A stretch of 64,000 nucleotides of DNA from JADJWR01 sp963847675 (GTDB lineage Bacteria; Pseudomonadota; Gammaproteobacteria; Burkholderiales; Burkholderiaceae_F): NCBI GenBank assembly GCA_963847675.1, contig CAWKAP010000008.1:124001-188000 (forward strand), written 5' to 3'. This document shows positions 39,754 to 49,529 of the stretch, one piece after another; position 1 is the stretch's first letter; every line of letters starts with the position of its first letter. Below the pieces are notes generated by a model that was not told the DNA's origin, did no database searches, and was given only the letters and a program-made list of their open reading frames with translations. Made by a program: the position numbers and the translations under genes.

Positions 39754-40380
39754 TCACTTGATCCAGATCCGCTCCTCGCCGGTGTCGACGTGGACGAAGC
39801 CCTTGTTGAGGTACATGCCGACCCCTCCTTGGCCGAAGACGCTGGCCATGCCTGCGAGGCGGGCGAGCGACACGCCGGGCACGGTGATGTCGGCCGCCCT
39901 GCCGAGCACGTGCCGCGAATTCAGCGCCGCCCCTTCCGTGCGCCAGTTGGTCGAAAAGGTGCGGTATCCGGAGTTGACGTGGATCGGCTGCCGCACGCCG
40001 TTGAAGGCGAGCCAGTTCTGCAACCCGCAGAGCACGTCGAGCAGCCGCGGTGACATCGGAAAGCTCTTGTTCGCCTGCACGTCGCGCAGCAGCCAGCAGA
40101 TTTCCTGGTACGCCTCGCCGTCGTAGCCCGACTCGGGCGTCCAGTAGGTGCTGCGGATCTCGGTCTCGCCGCGCGACAGCCACAGCGAACGAGCGCCCTG
40201 CAGAAGACGCGCCCGCCAGTCGTTGGCACTCTGCGGCGCTGCGCCAGACGCAGTCGACTCCACGCGCCGATCGCCAGCCGGGGCTGTCGCGCCCGCCGCC
40301 CGCGCCAGAGCGGGAAGAACGACTCCGCCCGCCGCGCAGCAGGCGCAACCCAGAAGCTGGCGCCGTCTGATCCCGATCAT
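39754..40380 (-). CDS. Tat-exported DUF882/M15-type peptidoglycan peptidase
   Basis: YcbK-like member of the M15 (DUF882) family, probably a periplasmic murein peptidase. The 208 residues start with a twin-arginine-type signal (IGIRRRQLLGCACCAAGGVVLP). The zinc-binding His/Asp of the family are visible in VNSGYRT, LNSRHVLGRAADI and GFVHVDTG. The stop codon lies at the very edge of the transposase element, so the last residues (ERIWIK) could have been altered by its insertion. It is 68 bp downstream of dgt. Confidence 0.9.
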   Translation of the reverse strand: MIGIRRRQLLGCACCAAGGVVLPALARAAGATAPAGDRRVESTASGAAPQSANDWRARLLQGARSLWLSRGETEIRSTYWTPESGYDGEAYQEICWLLRDVQANKSFPMSPRLLDVLCGLQNWLAFNGVRQPIHVNSGYRTFSTNWRTEGAALNSRHVLGRAADITVPGVSLARLAGMASVFGQGGVGMYLNKGFVHVDTGEERIWIK

Positions 40381-40448
40381 CGAGTCCTCTGTCCTGTCAG
40401 CGGCACCCTTGCCCGACCGCGCTGCTTCATCGCCGAATCCGCCGCACT

Positions 40449-41583
40449 TCAGATCTCGCCGACCGCGAACAATCGCCGGTGTTCCTTCATTGCATAGCGG
40501 TCGGTCATGCCGGCCACGTAGTCGGCAATTGCGCGCGGCCGGTCATGCCCGGCGCGCTGCAGATGATCGGCCGGCAGCAGCCGCGGTTCATTGAGGAAGG
40601 CCTCGAACAGTTCGCGCACGATGCGCCGCGCCTTTTCGGTCATCCGCATCACCTGGTAGTGGCGATAAAGATGGTCGCGCAGGAACTGTTTCAGCGTGTC
40701 GGCCTCGGCGCGCACCGGCTCGGAGAATCCGACCAGCGGCGGCGCGGCGCGAACGTCGTCAACCGATGCCGGCGCCGCGGCGTCGATGCGGCGGCGCGAT
40801 TCGGCAATGAGGTCGACGACCAGTTCGTTGATCATGCGCCGGATCGTCTCGTGGATCATCCGCCGCTCGCCGACCGAGGGATGCTCCGCCCGTACCACTC
40901 GAGCATGGCGCGCGAACACCGGCACGTCGTCGAGCTGGGCCAGGCTCAGCAGTCCCGAGCGCAGCCCATCGTCGATATCGTGGTTGTTGTAGGCGATCTC
41001 GTCGGCCAGGTTGGTGATCTGCGCTTCGAGCGACGGCTGCCTCCTCAGGAGGAAGCGCTCACCGAGTTCGCCCAGTCGCCGCGCGTTGTCCGCCGAGCAG
41101 TGCTTCAGTATCCCCTCGCGCGTCTCGAAGCAGAGATTGAGGCCGTCGAACGCGGCATAGCGCTCCTCGAGTTCGTCGACGACCCGCAGCGACTGCAGGT
41201 TGTGCTCGAAGCCGCCATACGGGCGCATGCAGTCGTTCAGCGCATCCTGGCCGGCGTGCCCGAACGGCGTATGACCGAGGTCGTGCGCCAGCGCGATCGC
41301 TTCGACGAGGTCTTCGTTCGCGGCCAGCGCACGCGCCAGCGCGCGCGCGATCTGCGCCACCTCCAGCGAGTGCGTCAACCGGGTGCGGAAGAGATCGCCC
41401 TCGTGGTTGACGAACACCTGCGTCTTGTACTCGAGGCGCCGGAACGCGGTGCTGTGCACGATGCGGTCGCGATCGCGCTGGAAATCGCTCCGCGTTGCGG
41501 CCGGCGGCTCGGCGTGCGGTTCGGCCCCGCGTGGCTGCCGCGCGGGCCGCGTACGGCGCCAGCCCCGCCTCGGCAATGTTCAT
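40449..41583 (-). CDS. dgt: Deoxyguanosinetriphosphate triphosphohydrolase-like protein (single-base frameshift)
   Basis: HD-domain dNTP triphosphohydrolase. The true N-terminus MNIAEAGLAPYAARAAATR starts at the ATG at 41583, overlapping the aroB stop (ATGA), but is out of frame with the rest (EPHAEPPAATRSDFQRDRDRI onward). Dropping one base of the C4 run at 41525-41528 joins them, giving 377 residues. The HD motif is AIALAHDLGHTPFGHAG, with upstream THSLEVAQIARALA and downstream NLADEIAYNNHDIDDGLR. The shift falls in the poorly conserved N-terminal linker, so its exact position is uncertain. Confidence 0.9.
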
Positions 41584-42660
41584 CGGTAGCCACCCGCCGC
41601 CAGCGTCGCCTCCAACGCCGCCGCCGGCACGGCGCGCTGGACGGCTCGGCCGATGCGCTCGAGGACGATGAAGCGAATCTCCCCGGCCTCGGTCTTCTTG
41701 TCACCGCGCATCGATTCGAGCGCGGCCGCCCGGCTGAGGCCCTCGATCCGCGTCGGCAGCTTCGCGGCGGCGACCGCCCTTTCGACAGCCTCGACATCCA
41801 TGCGCGTGATCAACCCGAGCCGCTGCGACAGGTCCGCGGCCAGGCACATGCCGCAGCCTACCGCCTCGCCGTGCAGCCAGCGCTCGTAGCCGGTCAATGC
41901 CTCGATCGCATGGCCGAAGGTGTGGCCGAGGTTCAGCAGCGCGCGCTCGCCGGACTCTTTCTCGTCACGGGCGACGATCGCCGCCTTGATCTCGCAGGAA
42001 CGGCCGATCGCCGCGGTCAGGGCCCGCTCGTCGCAGGCAAGCAGCCGCGGCAGGTCGCCCGTCACCTGCGCAAAGTAATCCGCGTCGGCGAGCAGCCCGT
42101 GCTTGAGCACCTCGGCCAGCCCGGCCGAGAGCTCGCGCTGCGGCAAGGTACGCAGCGTATCGGTATCGGCAACCACGGCTTCGGGCTGGTGGAAGGCGCC
42201 GATCAGGTTCTTGCCGCGTGGATGGTTGACGCCGGTCTTGCCGCCGACCGAGGAATCGACCTGCGCCAGCAGCGTGGTCGGAACCTGCACGAAGCGGATG
42301 CCGCGCATGTAGATCGCCGCGGCGAACCCCGCGATGTCGCCGACCACGCCGCCGCCGAGCGCAATCACGATGCTCTTGCGGTCGGCGCCGGCGGCGAGCA
42401 GTGCATCGAGCACGGCTTCCACCGCGCGCATGTCCTTGCCCGTTTCGCCACCGGGCAGTTCGAAAACGGCGGCCGGCGCCAGCGGACGCAGCGCCGCCAG
42501 CGGCGCGCGCCGCATAAAGCGGCCCGACACGCGCATCGGTGACGACCAGCAGCCGCGACGGCCTCGACGGGCCGACGAATTCGGCCAACCGGTCGAGCAG
42601 GCCGGAGCCGATATGGATGTCGTAGGAACGACCAGCAAGGTCGACCGTAAGGCGCCGCAT
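41580..42660 (-). CDS. aroB: 3-dehydroquinate synthase (single-base frameshift)
   Basis: Second step of the shikimate pathway: converts DAHP to 3-dehydroquinate with NAD and a divalent metal. The first 50 residues (MRRLTVDLAGRSYDIHIGSG to VVTDARVGPLYA) and the remainder (PLAALRPLAPAAVFELPGGE onward) are in adjacent frames. Removing one G near 42501-42513 gives 359 residues. The core motifs are intact: GGGVVGDIAGFAAA, QVPTTLLAQVDSSVGGKTGVN, metal ligands in LNLGHTFGHAIE and WLHGEAVGCGM. It lies 45 bp after aroK. Confidence 0.92.
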
Positions 42661-42705
42661 GGCCTGATTCTATTGAGCTTTGCAGCGCACCTCCCGGTGC
42701 GCCGC

Positions 42706-43239
42706 TCAGCCGCCCTGAAGCACTGCCGCGACCTGCGGGTCCTGCACCAGCTTCGCGACCAGCCGGTTCGGGTTGCCGGAACTCGACTGTACGGTCACGT
42801 GCGCGACCTTCTCGTAGAGCGCTTCGCGCTCGGCGAGCAGCTCGGCGATGCGCCCGCGCCGGTCGTTGGTCTGCAGCAACGGACGGGCACGATCCTTCTG
42901 CGTGCGGCGCAGGATTTCGTCGAGCGAAGCGCGCAGGTAGATCACCAGCCCCCGCTCGCGCAGGTGTCTGCGGTTGTCGTCCTCGAGGATCGCGCCGCCG
43001 CCGGTGGCGAGCACCGTGCGCGGCCGCTGGGTCAGTTCGTCGATCAGCGCCGCCTCGCGACGCCGAAAGCCCGCTTCGCCTTCGAGCTCGAAGATGGTGG
43101 CGATCGTGACGCCGCTGCGCGCCTCGAGCTCCCGATCGCAGTCGATGAACTCAAAGCCGCAGCGTCGCGCCAGCAGCCGGCCGACGGTCGACTTGCCGGC
43201 ACCCATCATGCCGATCAGGAACACCCGGTCAACACTCAC
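42706..43239 (-). CDS. aroK: Shikimate kinase
   Basis: Phosphorylates shikimate in the chorismate pathway. The 177 residues show Walker A GMMGAGKST, the shikimate-binding DCDRELEARSG, LATGGGAILEDDNRRHL, and the lid region RPLLQTNDRRGRIAELLAER. The start is a GTG at 43239 without an obvious ribosome site. The pilQ-aroK-aroB order is widespread in proteobacteria; here a Big-1 lipoprotein gene is interposed between pilQ and aroK. Confidence 0.95.
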   Translation of the reverse strand: MSVDRVFLIGMMGAGKSTVGRLLARRCGFEFIDCDRELEARSGVTIATIFELEGEAGFRRREAALIDELTQRPRTVLATGGGAILEDDNRRHLRERGLVIYLRASLDEILRRTQKDRARPLLQTNDRRGRIAELLAEREALYEKVAHVTVQSSSGNPNRLVAKLVQDPQVAAVLQGG

Positions 43240-43382
43240 GCAGGAAGAAGGGTCGTTTGCCGGTCTGACATCCGTACAGCGAACTGGCCCGCCTCCGTTT
43301 TCCCGCGTCGCGCCGGATGGCCAAAGCCCCGAGCGAAGCAGGAAAGGGCAAGAACACTACCCCTTCCCTGCCTGCAACCCGT

Positions 43383-46080
43383 CTAGTAGATCACCAGCAC
43401 CGGGGGCAGGAACGTCGTCGTTCCCAGCGGGCTCGTTACCGAGATCCTCAGCGTCTTCGTGCCTTGGCCCTGGCAACGACTGCACCTCAGGGTCGCTGCC
43501 CTCAACCTTTTCGGCAGGAACGCTCAATTGTATGCCGACGCCGGTCGGGCTGGTGGTATTCGCCACCGGTGAGCCGAACACTTCGGTCGTCCCGCCATTG
43601 ATCGAAGCGGAGATCGTGGTTCCGGCCGGCATCGGATTGCCGTTGACGTCGAGCAACGTGAAGGAGACCGAGCCCTCGCAGGTTTCAGCGGGCCCGAAAA
43701 GCCGCACGGAGGACGGCAGACCCGAAGGGAACGCCGTGGACCCCGACAGCACGACCTGACCACCCGCGCGGACATGGGCGAACCCCCAGACGCCATCGCA
43801 GCTGTTCGGCCGGCCAGGCGCCGCGAATGCGCTCGGCGCACACGACGACGTTGCCGCCGGATTGAAGGCGATGAACTCCTCGTTTTGCTGGTAGACGCCA
43901 TCAAGGTTCGCATCGACGAACGCATCCCCGAGATCGCCGAACGATTCGCCTGGGTCATAGCGGTTGTTGCCGTTGGCATCCAGGAACGTCTCCTCGCCGA
44001 CAGCCCACGCCAGGACCGCGACACGGCCGCTGCCCGGACGATTCGCCTGGCTGCGGAAGCTCACCGAACACGCTCCATTGGCGGTCTGGCACGAAGGTTC
44101 GATCAGGGCGCCCGACGAGCGGAAATTCACCGTAGTGCCGTCGGGAACCGGGTTGCCGATGCGATCGGCCGCGCGGATCGTCACCGACGTGCTCGTGCCA
44201 TCGACGTTCCAGCCTTCGATGTTGAAAGTCTCGAACGACAGGCTGAATCGGTTCTGCGTTGCCAGTCCGGTCTGAATCGTCAACTGGCTCGACAGGGCGC
44301 TCAGTCCCCCTGCCGCAGTTGCGCGTACACGGACCGGGCCAGGCTGCGTGCCCGCCACGACGGTCGCGCGCACGGTGCCATCCTGCGCAGTCTGCTTGGT
44401 GATCGGGCCGGCCTGGCCATCGAGAGTCACCCCTCCCACCGCTGTCGAAAGACTCATGGTCACCGGCAGGCTGGCCACCGGCTGCTGAGCCGCGTTGACG
44501 ACCTTGAAGACAACAACCGACGAGGGCTGTCCGCCCACGCCGGCCACCGAAATCACATCGGGCGTGGCGCTGACGAACTGGATGGCCACCGGCGGCGCCT
44601 GCAGGATATTGATCGAGGTCTGGATCGACGTGGCACCGTCGGACGAGATCGTGATCGCGTCACGGCCACTGCAGCCCTTGTCCGTGTAGACCGCGGTCGC
44701 CACACCGTTGACCGTCACCACCGATTCCGGCAGCGACGCCAGGTCGCTGGCCGCGCAGGACGACGTGAAGCGGACACTGACCGGCACCGATTCCGGCACC
44801 CCGGACACCCGCACGGTAATCGTCGACGTTTGCAGAGGCTCGATCTCTGCCGGCGCGAGCGTGACGTTGCCGAGCGTGATATTCGTGGCACCGACCTGGA
44901 ACGCTGCGGTCGCCGACGGCGCGTCCTTCTCGTTGACGGCAGTCGCCTTGACGTTCCCCGCGCCCTGCGTCGTCAGCCCCGCCGCCTGCAGCGAGACCGT
45001 GAACTTGCCGCTGGCGTCGGTGATGCCGGTGCCCGAGGCCGGCGAGAAGACAGCCACGGGCGAACCCCCGCCGGCCGTGGTCAGCGAGAACTGGATCAGC
45101 GAGTTCGGCACCGGCCGGTTGCTGGCATCGAGCAGCGTCGCGGTCGCGTTCAGCGGCGAGGCCAGCGTCAGCGTATTGCGGCTCGCCCCGGTGGCCGGGT
45201 CGGTCAGCGCGACGGCAACGGCAGGCGCCACGGCAGGCGGCGCGGTCGGCACGACCTGGAACGCAGTCGTCGCCGAAGGTGTGTCCGCCAGGTTCGCAGC
45301 CGTCGCGGTGATCGTTCCGCTGCCCTCGGCCGTCGCATTGGCCGCGATCATCGTCACCGAGAACTTGCCGGTGGCATCGGTAATGCCGCTGCCGGACGAC
45401 GGCGACAGGACCGCCACCGGAGATCCGCCGGAGAACGCCAGCGTGAACTGAACGACCGAGTTGGCCACCGGTCGGCCGTTGGCATCGAGCAGGGTCGCGA
45501 TTGCCTTCAGCGGCGTGTCACGGCTGACCGTGTTGCTGCCTGCTCCGGTCGTCGCGTCGTTCAGGGCCAGCGTGACTGCGGGCGCCGTCACCGGCGGCGA
45601 CGTCGATTGGACCTGGAACGACGCCTGCGCCGAAGGCGCCTCCAGCTCATTGACGGCCGTTGCCGTGATCGTGCCGCCGCCTTCAGCGGTGTTGCTGGCC
45701 GCGAGCAGCGTCACCGAGAACCTGCCGCTGGCATCGGTGATGCCGCTGCCCGAGGCTGGCGAAAGGACCGCCGCCGCTGCGCCGGCGAACGTCGTCGTGA
45801 ACTGGACCAGCGAGCTGGCGATCGGGCGCCCAGTGGCGTCGACGAGAGTCGCGGTGGCGGTCAGAGGCTCGGCGCGCGTCAGGGTGTTGCGGCTTGCGCC
45901 CGAGGCGTCGGTCAGCGTCATCGACAGCCTGGGCACCGGAACCGTCGGCGTCGTGGCACCCGGCGCCTCGCCGCCGCCGCAACTGGCCAGCATCGCAGCG
46001 GCGGCCAGGCCGCTGATGGCGCGAAGCCAGATCCATCGGCCCGGCATCCGGCCGTACAGCGCAGACAAGGTTCCACTCAT
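43383..46080 (-). CDS. Big-1 (Ig-like) repeat lipoprotein with two EF-hand-type calcium loops (frameshift near the end)
   Basis: A long surface lipoprotein. The N-terminal signal ends in a lipobox (AAAMLASC-GGG). Three tandem Big-1/invasin-like repeats of about 118 residues follow (LDANGRPVANSVVQFT, GSGITDATGKFSVT and equivalents), then at least two more diverged Ig-like domains. Near the C-terminus are two canonical 12-residue EF-hand loops, DANGNNRYDPGE and DANLDGVYQQNE. The last 30-odd codons are out of frame: removing one base near 43464-43470 replaces a low-complexity tail with QGTKTLRISVTSPLG and a natural beta-strand end LPPVLVIY, stopping at 43383. It starts 42 bp after pilQ, suggesting cotranscription with the pilus genes. 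The start at 46080 is chosen for ACGGAA just upstream. Confidence 0.85.
44869..45933 (-). repeat. Three tandem repeats of about 355 bp encoding Big-1 domains
   Basis: Codon-level repeats of 118, 119 and about 118 codons, starting near 45933, 45579 and 45222, with recurring RPxASS/NS-LVQF and SGxGITDAxGKFSV peptides. Such arrays can change copy number by recombination and are difficult for short-read assembly. Confidence 0.85.
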
Positions 46081-46122
46081 TTCCGTTCTCACTTGGGTAG
46101 CTGGCGTTCGGGCCGGTGACGG

Positions 46123-48300
46123 TCAGCGTCCCTGCAACTGACTCGTCACGACACGCGGCGTAATGAAGATCAGCAGTTCCTTGCGATCGCTGATCGTGGT
46201 GCGGTTCTTGAACAGGTAGCCGAAGTAGGGAATGTCGCCGAGGAACGGCACCTTGGTGACCGTGTTGCGTTCCTGCTGCTCGAAGATGCCGCCGAGCACG
46301 ACGGTGCCGCCGTTGTCGACCAGCACCTGCGTCTGCACGTTCTTGGTGTCGATCGCCGGGCCTGACAGCGTTTCCTGGCCGCGGCTGTCCTTGTTGACCT
46401 TCACGTCGAGAAAGATCGCGCCCTCCGGCGTGATCTGCGGCGTGACCTCGAGGCGCAGCGTCGCCTTCTTGAACTGGACGCTGGTATTGCCTGCCGTCGT
46501 TCCTTCCTGGTACGGGATCTCCGTGCCCTGTTCGATGACCGCCTTGACCTTGTCGGCCGTGATCACCCGCGGGCTGGAAATGATCTTGCCGCGGCCGTCG
46601 GCCTCGAGCGCGGACACCTCGAGCGACAGGAAGCGCGACAGCGATGCGTTGAACAGCGTCAGCGCCGCGCCCGCGGCGCCGAAGCCGCCGATCGCCGCGG
46701 CCGGCAGGTTCACGAAGTTGGCGTTGCTGATAACGCTGGGCGAAGTGATGGTGCCCTGACCGCCCGGCGCGGCGGTGCCGGTGTTCACCGTACCGCCCGG
46801 CCCGGTCGACGAAGTGATGCCCAGGCCGCCGCCGGTGGCATATGCACCGGAGCCGCCAACCTGGCGCGGGTAACCGCTGGAGCCGCCGAGGCGCACGCCG
46901 AGGTTGCGACTGAACGTGTCATCGGCTTCGACGATGCGCGCCTCGATCAGCACCTGTGGGACCGGGACGTCGATACGCTGCAGCAATCGACGCACTTCCT
47001 CGAGGTGCGGGGCGGTGTCGCGCACGAAGAGCTGATTGGTGCGCGGGTCGACCACCACCGTGCCCCGTTTCGACAGCATGCGCTGCTGGCCGTCGATCAG
47101 CAGCCTGCGCACGTCGTCGGCCTTCTGGTAGTTGACGACGAAGGCCTCGGCGCGCAGCGGCGCCAGGTCGGCGATCTGGCTGCGTGCCTCGAGATCGAGC
47201 TTTTCCTTGGCGGCCAGTTCATCGCGGGGGGCAACGATGACGACGTTGCCGTTCTTGCGCATGTCCAGGCCCTTGCTCTGCAGGATGATGTCGAGCGCCT
47301 GGTCCCAGGGCACGTCCTTCAGCCGCAGCGTGATCGAGCCGCCGACCGAGTCGCTGGTGATGATGTTGAGATCCGTGAAATCGGCGATCACCTGCAGCAG
47401 CGCCCGCACATCGACGTTCTGGAAGTTCAGCGACAGCCGCTCGCCCTGATAGCCGGGTCGCGTGCCCTGGATCAGCCGCGACGGGTCCTCCTTGACCGGC
47501 TTGACCTCGACCACGAAGCGCGTGTCGCTCTGGTACGCGTTGTATTCCCAGGCGCCGCGCGGCTCGATCACCATGCGCACGTTGCTGCCCTGCTGGGTGG
47601 TGTTGACCGTGGCAATCGGTGTGCCGAAGTCGGTGACGTCGAGTCGCCGGCGCAGCGACTCCGGCACGCTGACACCGAGGAAGTCGACGATCACGCGATC
47701 GCCCTGCTCACGGATGTCCACGCTGGTATTCGGGTCGGACAGGTCGACCAGGACCCGGCCTTCGCCTTCGGCGCCGCGCCGGAAGTCCACCGAGCGCAAC
47801 GCGCGCTGCCCGCCCGGTGCCGCCGCCGGAGCGCCGGCGGGCGTCGCTGGCGCCGCATCGGCAGACCGGAACGTGGTGGCTTCCACGAGGCCACCGAGCG
47901 CCACCTGGACCGTGTTGCCGCTGACCTTGATCGAGTGATTCAGGGAGCGACGAAGATTGAGCACCAGTCGCGTGCGCTCCTGCGCCTGGACGATGTTGAC
48001 CGAGCGCAGATCGCCCTGATTGAACTCCACCGCGTTCCGTCCGACGTTGTTCTCGGTGTGGGCCAGGTCAATCGCGATGCGGGCCGGGTTGGCAACCGAA
48101 AAGCTGGGCGGCGTGTCCTTCAGAGGTGACCGCAGCTGGATCGTCAGCAGCACGCCGTCGGCGGTCTGCACGGCCTCGACCCGCTCGACGCTGTTGCTCG
48201 CCGCAGCGACCTGCGCCTGCGCTGGAATGGGGCCGAGGGCCGGCACCAACGCCGCGGCAGTCAATGCCGCGGCAAGAAGTACGTTGACCGCCATCTTCAT
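46123..48300 (-). CDS. pilQ: Type IV pilus secretin PilQ
   Basis: Outer-membrane secretin through which the type IV pilus is extruded. The 725 residues have a signal peptide (VLLAAALTAAALVPALGPIPAQAQ) and two N-terminal AMIN domains (VERVEAVQTADGVLLTIQLRS; ALRSVDFRRGAEGEGRVLVDL). An STN/N1 region follows (VDVRALLQVIADFTDLNII), then the secretin domain with VPQVLIEARIVE, VQFKKATLRLEVTPQITPEG and the terminal VPFLGDIPYFGYLFKNRTTISDRKELLIFITPRVV. A Gly-rich insert lies before the barrel. The ATG at 48300 overlaps the pilP stop. Confidence 0.96.
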   Translation of the reverse strand: MKMAVNVLLAAALTAAALVPALGPIPAQAQVAAASNSVERVEAVQTADGVLLTIQLRSPLKDTPPSFSVANPARIAIDLAHTENNVGRNAVEFNQGDLRSVNIVQAQERTRLVLNLRRSLNHSIKVSGNTVQVALGGLVEATTFRSADAAPATPAGAPAAAPGGQRALRSVDFRRGAEGEGRVLVDLSDPNTSVDIREQGDRVIVDFLGVSVPESLRRRLDVTDFGTPIATVNTTQQGSNVRMVIEPRGAWEYNAYQSDTRFVVEVKPVKEDPSRLIQGTRPGYQGERLSLNFQNVDVRALLQVIADFTDLNIITSDSVGGSITLRLKDVPWDQALDIILQSKGLDMRKNGNVVIVAPRDELAAKEKLDLEARSQIADLAPLRAEAFVVNYQKADDVRRLLIDGQQRMLSKRGTVVVDPRTNQLFVRDTAPHLEEVRRLLQRIDVPVPQVLIEARIVEADDTFSRNLGVRLGGSSGYPRQVGGSGAYATGGGLGITSSTGPGGTVNTGTAAPGGQGTITSPSVISNANFVNLPAAAIGGFGAAGAALTLFNASLSRFLSLEVSALEADGRGKIISSPRVITADKVKAVIEQGTEIPYQEGTTAGNTSVQFKKATLRLEVTPQITPEGAIFLDVKVNKDSRGQETLSGPAIDTKNVQTQVLVDNGGTVVLGGIFEQQERNTVTKVPFLGDIPYFGYLFKNRTTISDRKELLIFITPRVVTSQLQGR

Positions 48301-48851
48301 CGCTTGCCCCCTGTTCGCGCCGCTTCCTGGAGCTCCAGCTTGGTGGGACGTTCGACCCATTCGCCCGCAGCGTCCTGAACGATTTCCTTGATCTGCACCT
48401 CCGTTTCGGAGATGCGCGTAATCAGACCGAAGTTCTGCCCGACGTAGTTGCCGATCCGCACCATGTGCGTGGCGCCGCCGCTCTGCAAGAGCGCCACGTT
48501 CACGTTGTTCTGGCGCATGGTGCCGACCATCTTGATCTGATCGAGCGGGAAACCCTCCAGCACCTCGCGCCGGCGCTCGAGGTCGGGCCGGACCGTGCTT
48601 GCAGTGGCTCGTACCTGCTGTTGGCGCGAGACCGCGGTCATGACCTTCTGCACATCGAAGGGATCAACCACGTTGCGGTTTTCGTAGCTGTAGGGCGCGA
48701 AATCCTTCGGCTCCGGCACGCTCTGAACGACAGGGCGCACCTGCTGCCGGATCTCGGCCATCCACTGGCGCAGCTCGGCTTCGTTCGACCGCGTGCAGCC
48801 GGTTATCAGCGCAAGGGCCAGCAGCGGCAGCAGTGTTCGAGTGATCTTCAT
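48297..48851 (-). CDS. pilP: Type IV pilus assembly lipoprotein PilP
   Basis: Inner-membrane lipoprotein linking PilNO to the PilQ secretin. The 184 residues have a lipobox (LALALITGC-TRS), an extended PilO/N-binding N-terminal segment, and the C-terminal HR domain (RREVLEGFPLDQIKMVGTM, VRIGNYVGQNFGLITRISE). The ATG at 48851 is 10 bp after pilO; the end overlaps pilQ by ATGA. Confidence 0.95.
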   Translation of the reverse strand: MKITRTLLPLLALALITGCTRSNEAELRQWMAEIRQQVRPVVQSVPEPKDFAPYSYENRNVVDPFDVQKVMTAVSRQQQVRATASTVRPDLERRREVLEGFPLDQIKMVGTMRQNNVNVALLQSGGATHMVRIGNYVGQNFGLITRISETEVQIKEIVQDAAGEWVERPTKLELQEAARTGGKR

Positions 48852-48861
48852 CGGCGTCGCA

Positions 48862-49503
48862 TCACTTCTTGGCGGCCGTCTTGCGGTCCGTGCGCTGCGA
48901 GGCGAGTTCCTCGTCGTCGAGATAGCGATAGGTCTTGGCAACGGCATCCAGCGCCAGTACGCCGTCGCGCACCGCGGTCAGGTTCACGTTGTTCAGCGTC
49001 ACGATGCGCGGCAGGTTGGCGATATCGCCCGCGAACGCGCCCAGGTCGTGATACCGCCCGGAAACGCGCACGGAGATCGGAAGCTCCGCGTAGTAATCCT
49101 TGATGAGCGTCTGGCCCGGCCGGAAGAGCTCGAACTGCAGGCCGCGCCCGATTCCCGACTGGTTGATGTCGGACAGCAGCTGATCCATTTCAGCCTTGCT
49201 CGGCAGCTGCTTCTCCAGCGTCAGCACGTACTGGCTGACGAGTTCCTTCTGGCGTCTCAGTTCGTCGAGGTTGATCGCCTGTTGCAGCTTGGCGCGGTAT
49301 TGCTCCTTCAGTGTCTGCTCCTCGGCGCTCAGCCGTTCCAGTTCCTGCGACTGCTGATCCCAAAGCAGGAACTTGCCGGCGACCGCGCAGACGACGACCA
49401 CGGCGATCCAGACAGCCGCTTTCGGCAGCAGCGGCCAGGCGCCGATGTTGTCGAAACTCAGCCCCTGGAACTGGGACATCAGCTGACGGGGGTCGATTGC
49501 CAT
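48862..49503 (-). CDS. pilO: Type IV pilus alignment protein PilO
   Basis: Bitopic inner-membrane protein forming the alignment subcomplex with PilN. The 213 residues show one membrane span (AAVWIAVVVVCAVAGKFLLW), a coiled coil (SQELERLSAEEQTLKEQYRAKLQQA), and the ferredoxin-like periplasmic domain with LPISVRVSGRYHDLGAFAGDIANLPRIV. It is 26 bp after pilN. Confidence 0.95.
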   Translation of the reverse strand: MAIDPRQLMSQFQGLSFDNIGAWPLLPKAAVWIAVVVVCAVAGKFLLWDQQSQELERLSAEEQTLKEQYRAKLQQAINLDELRRQKELVSQYVLTLEKQLPSKAEMDQLLSDINQSGIGRGLQFELFRPGQTLIKDYYAELPISVRVSGRYHDLGAFAGDIANLPRIVTLNNVNLTAVRDGVLALDAVAKTYRYLDDEELASQRTDRKTAAKK

Positions 49504-49529
49504 GCGTCGCCTCGGTGTGTGCGCTCGTG

